Positions 5,141 through 5,749 of a stretch of 5,749 nucleotides of DNA are shown piece after piece. This stretch comes from Gammaproteobacteria bacterium. Its GTDB lineage: Bacteria > Pseudomonadota > Gammaproteobacteria > Steroidobacterales > JABDKV01. How positions within the stretch are numbered: the first letter of the stretch is position 1; each line of letters starts with the position of its first letter. The position numbers and the translations under genes are program-made. The stretch lies in the NCBI GenBank assembly GCA_029862285.1, contig JAOTXR010000158.1, forward strand, positions 1 to 5,749, written 5' to 3'. Under the pieces are notes generated by a model. It saw only the letters and a list, made by a program, of their open reading frames with translations. It was not told where the DNA came from and made no database searches.

Positions 5141-5749
5141 GAGTTGGCATTTGCGTGTTGCTGTTACTCAGCATGGCGGCGACAGAAGCATCGGAAGGTG
5201 CCTGGCAGCGGTATCTGAAAAACGAATCTGATCTCTCGCCGGCGCTGAGTTTTCCTCACGAGACATGTTTCAAGAGTGCGGCGATTGCCTATGATATTCC
5301 GTTGACCTTGTTGTTGGCAGTCGCGCGCGGTGAAAGCGACTTCGATGTCCGGGCACGTTCACATGCCAATGCGCACGGACTGATGCAGATCTTGTGGCCG
5401 GCCACGGCCAACCATTTGGGGATCTACCGCCTGTCACAGCTCTATGACCCGTGTGTCAATGTCGATGCGGGCGCGCGCTACCTGCGAGAAATGTTGAATC
5501 GTTATGACAATAACGTGCATTTGGCACTGGCCGCCTACAACTACGGCCCCCACCGTATTCACAGGAATCGCAAAATTCCCGATGGCGCTGCCTGGTACAG
5601 CAGTTATATCCATCGCCATCTCGACTATGTGCTCGGCCGCGGGCCATCAGCACTGCCGGCCAGTGTCGCGCGTGACTACAGTGTCGAAGCGAAGATGGCA
5701 TTGATTACATTTGGCGCGCCCTATCGCGCCCAGGCGTTTGTCGACCAGC
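5137..5749 (+). CDS. Lytic transglycosylase, IagB/VirB1-like SLT (partial, 3' end outside)
   Basis: An open frame of 204 full codons that runs off the right edge. It starts at the ATG of an ATGA overlap with the SPOR-like gene. Residues 1 to about 18 form a signal peptide. The SLT (GH23) domain covers about 43-160. Its catalytic Glu66 is in the ARGESDF motif; GLMQI is at 81-85, LYDPCVN at 102-108 and the AAYNYGP motif at 132-138. These enzymes cleave the MurNAc-GlcNAc bond of peptidoglycan in the periplasm and leave 1,6-anhydroMurNAc ends. Cys44 (in HETCFKSAA) and Cys106 (in DPCVN) match the cysteine pair of the IagB/VirB1 group, the specialised transglycosylases that open the wall for secretion systems and pili, rather than the housekeeping Slt70 or MltE. 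All catalytic motifs are present, so it should be active. A C-terminal extension after about residue 165 continues beyond the window. In this operon it most likely makes room in the wall for the envelope machine. Confidence 0.93.
   Translation, partial: MRVGICVLLLLSMAATEASEGAWQRYLKNESDLSPALSFPHETCFKSAAIAYDIPLTLLLAVARGESDFDVRARSHANAHGLMQILWPATANHLGIYRLSQLYDPCVNVDAGARYLREMLNRYDNNVHLALAAYNYGPHRIHRNRKIPDGAAWYSSYIHRHLDYVLGRGPSALPASVARDYSVEAKMALITFGAPYRAQAFVDQ

Larger units (their letters stand above)
195..5749 (+). other. Probable single operon of seven envelope genes
   Basis: All seven genes point the same way. Spacings in order are 12 bases, 6 bases, a four-base overlap (GTGA, 2222-2225), 1 base, a four-base overlap (ATGA, 4490-4493) and a four-base overlap (ATGA, 5137-5140). 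There is no hairpin or U-tract terminator between them and no room for an internal promoter outside coding sequence. The tightest coupling joins the channel protein, Pro-rich partner, large lipoprotein, SPOR-like protein and transglycosylase, which suggests matched synthesis of parts of one assembly. The operon may continue past the right edge. Confidence 0.8.

Overview
The window reads as one uninterrupted + strand gene cluster of seven genes from a Gram-negative bacterium, most likely a gammaproteobacterium. The evidence is moderately high GC, lipoproteins with lipoboxes, Sec-type signal peptides, Shine-Dalgarno starts and stop/start overlaps. The exact lineage cannot be read from the sequence. 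No RNA gene, mobile element, CRISPR array or terminator was seen.

Layout: 1-194 is a leader with no convincing gene. Then follow (1) 195-1028, an exported, mostly helical protein of unknown function; (2) 1041-1577, a cysteine-rich lipoprotein; (3) 1584-2225, a polytopic membrane protein resembling the MotA/TolQ/ExbB proton-channel superfamily; (4) 2222-3043, a protein with one membrane helix carrying an aspartate in the ExbD/TolR/MotB position, a long TonB-like Pro-rich linker and an unrecognised periplasmic domain; (5) 3045-4493, a large lipoprotein with a DUF4384-like C-terminal region; (6) 4490-5140, a membrane-anchored protein with a Pro/Ala-rich linker and a SPOR-like C-terminal domain; (7) 5137-5749, a soluble lytic transglycosylase of the IagB/VirB1-like type, cut by the window end.

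Genes 3/4, 5/6 and 6/7 overlap by four bases, genes 4 and 5 are one base apart, and the other gaps are 6-12 bases. The seven are therefore very probably one translationally coupled operon.

Every product is predicted to lie in the cell envelope. My reading is an undescribed trans-envelope machine: genes 3+4 would be an ion-driven stator-like motor whose Pro-rich arm reaches across the periplasm, genes 2 and 5 outer-membrane lipoprotein partners, gene 1 a periplasmic component, and genes 6+7 the peptidoglycan-binding and peptidoglycan-opening parts. The individual family resemblances are read from sequence motifs; the joint function is inference.
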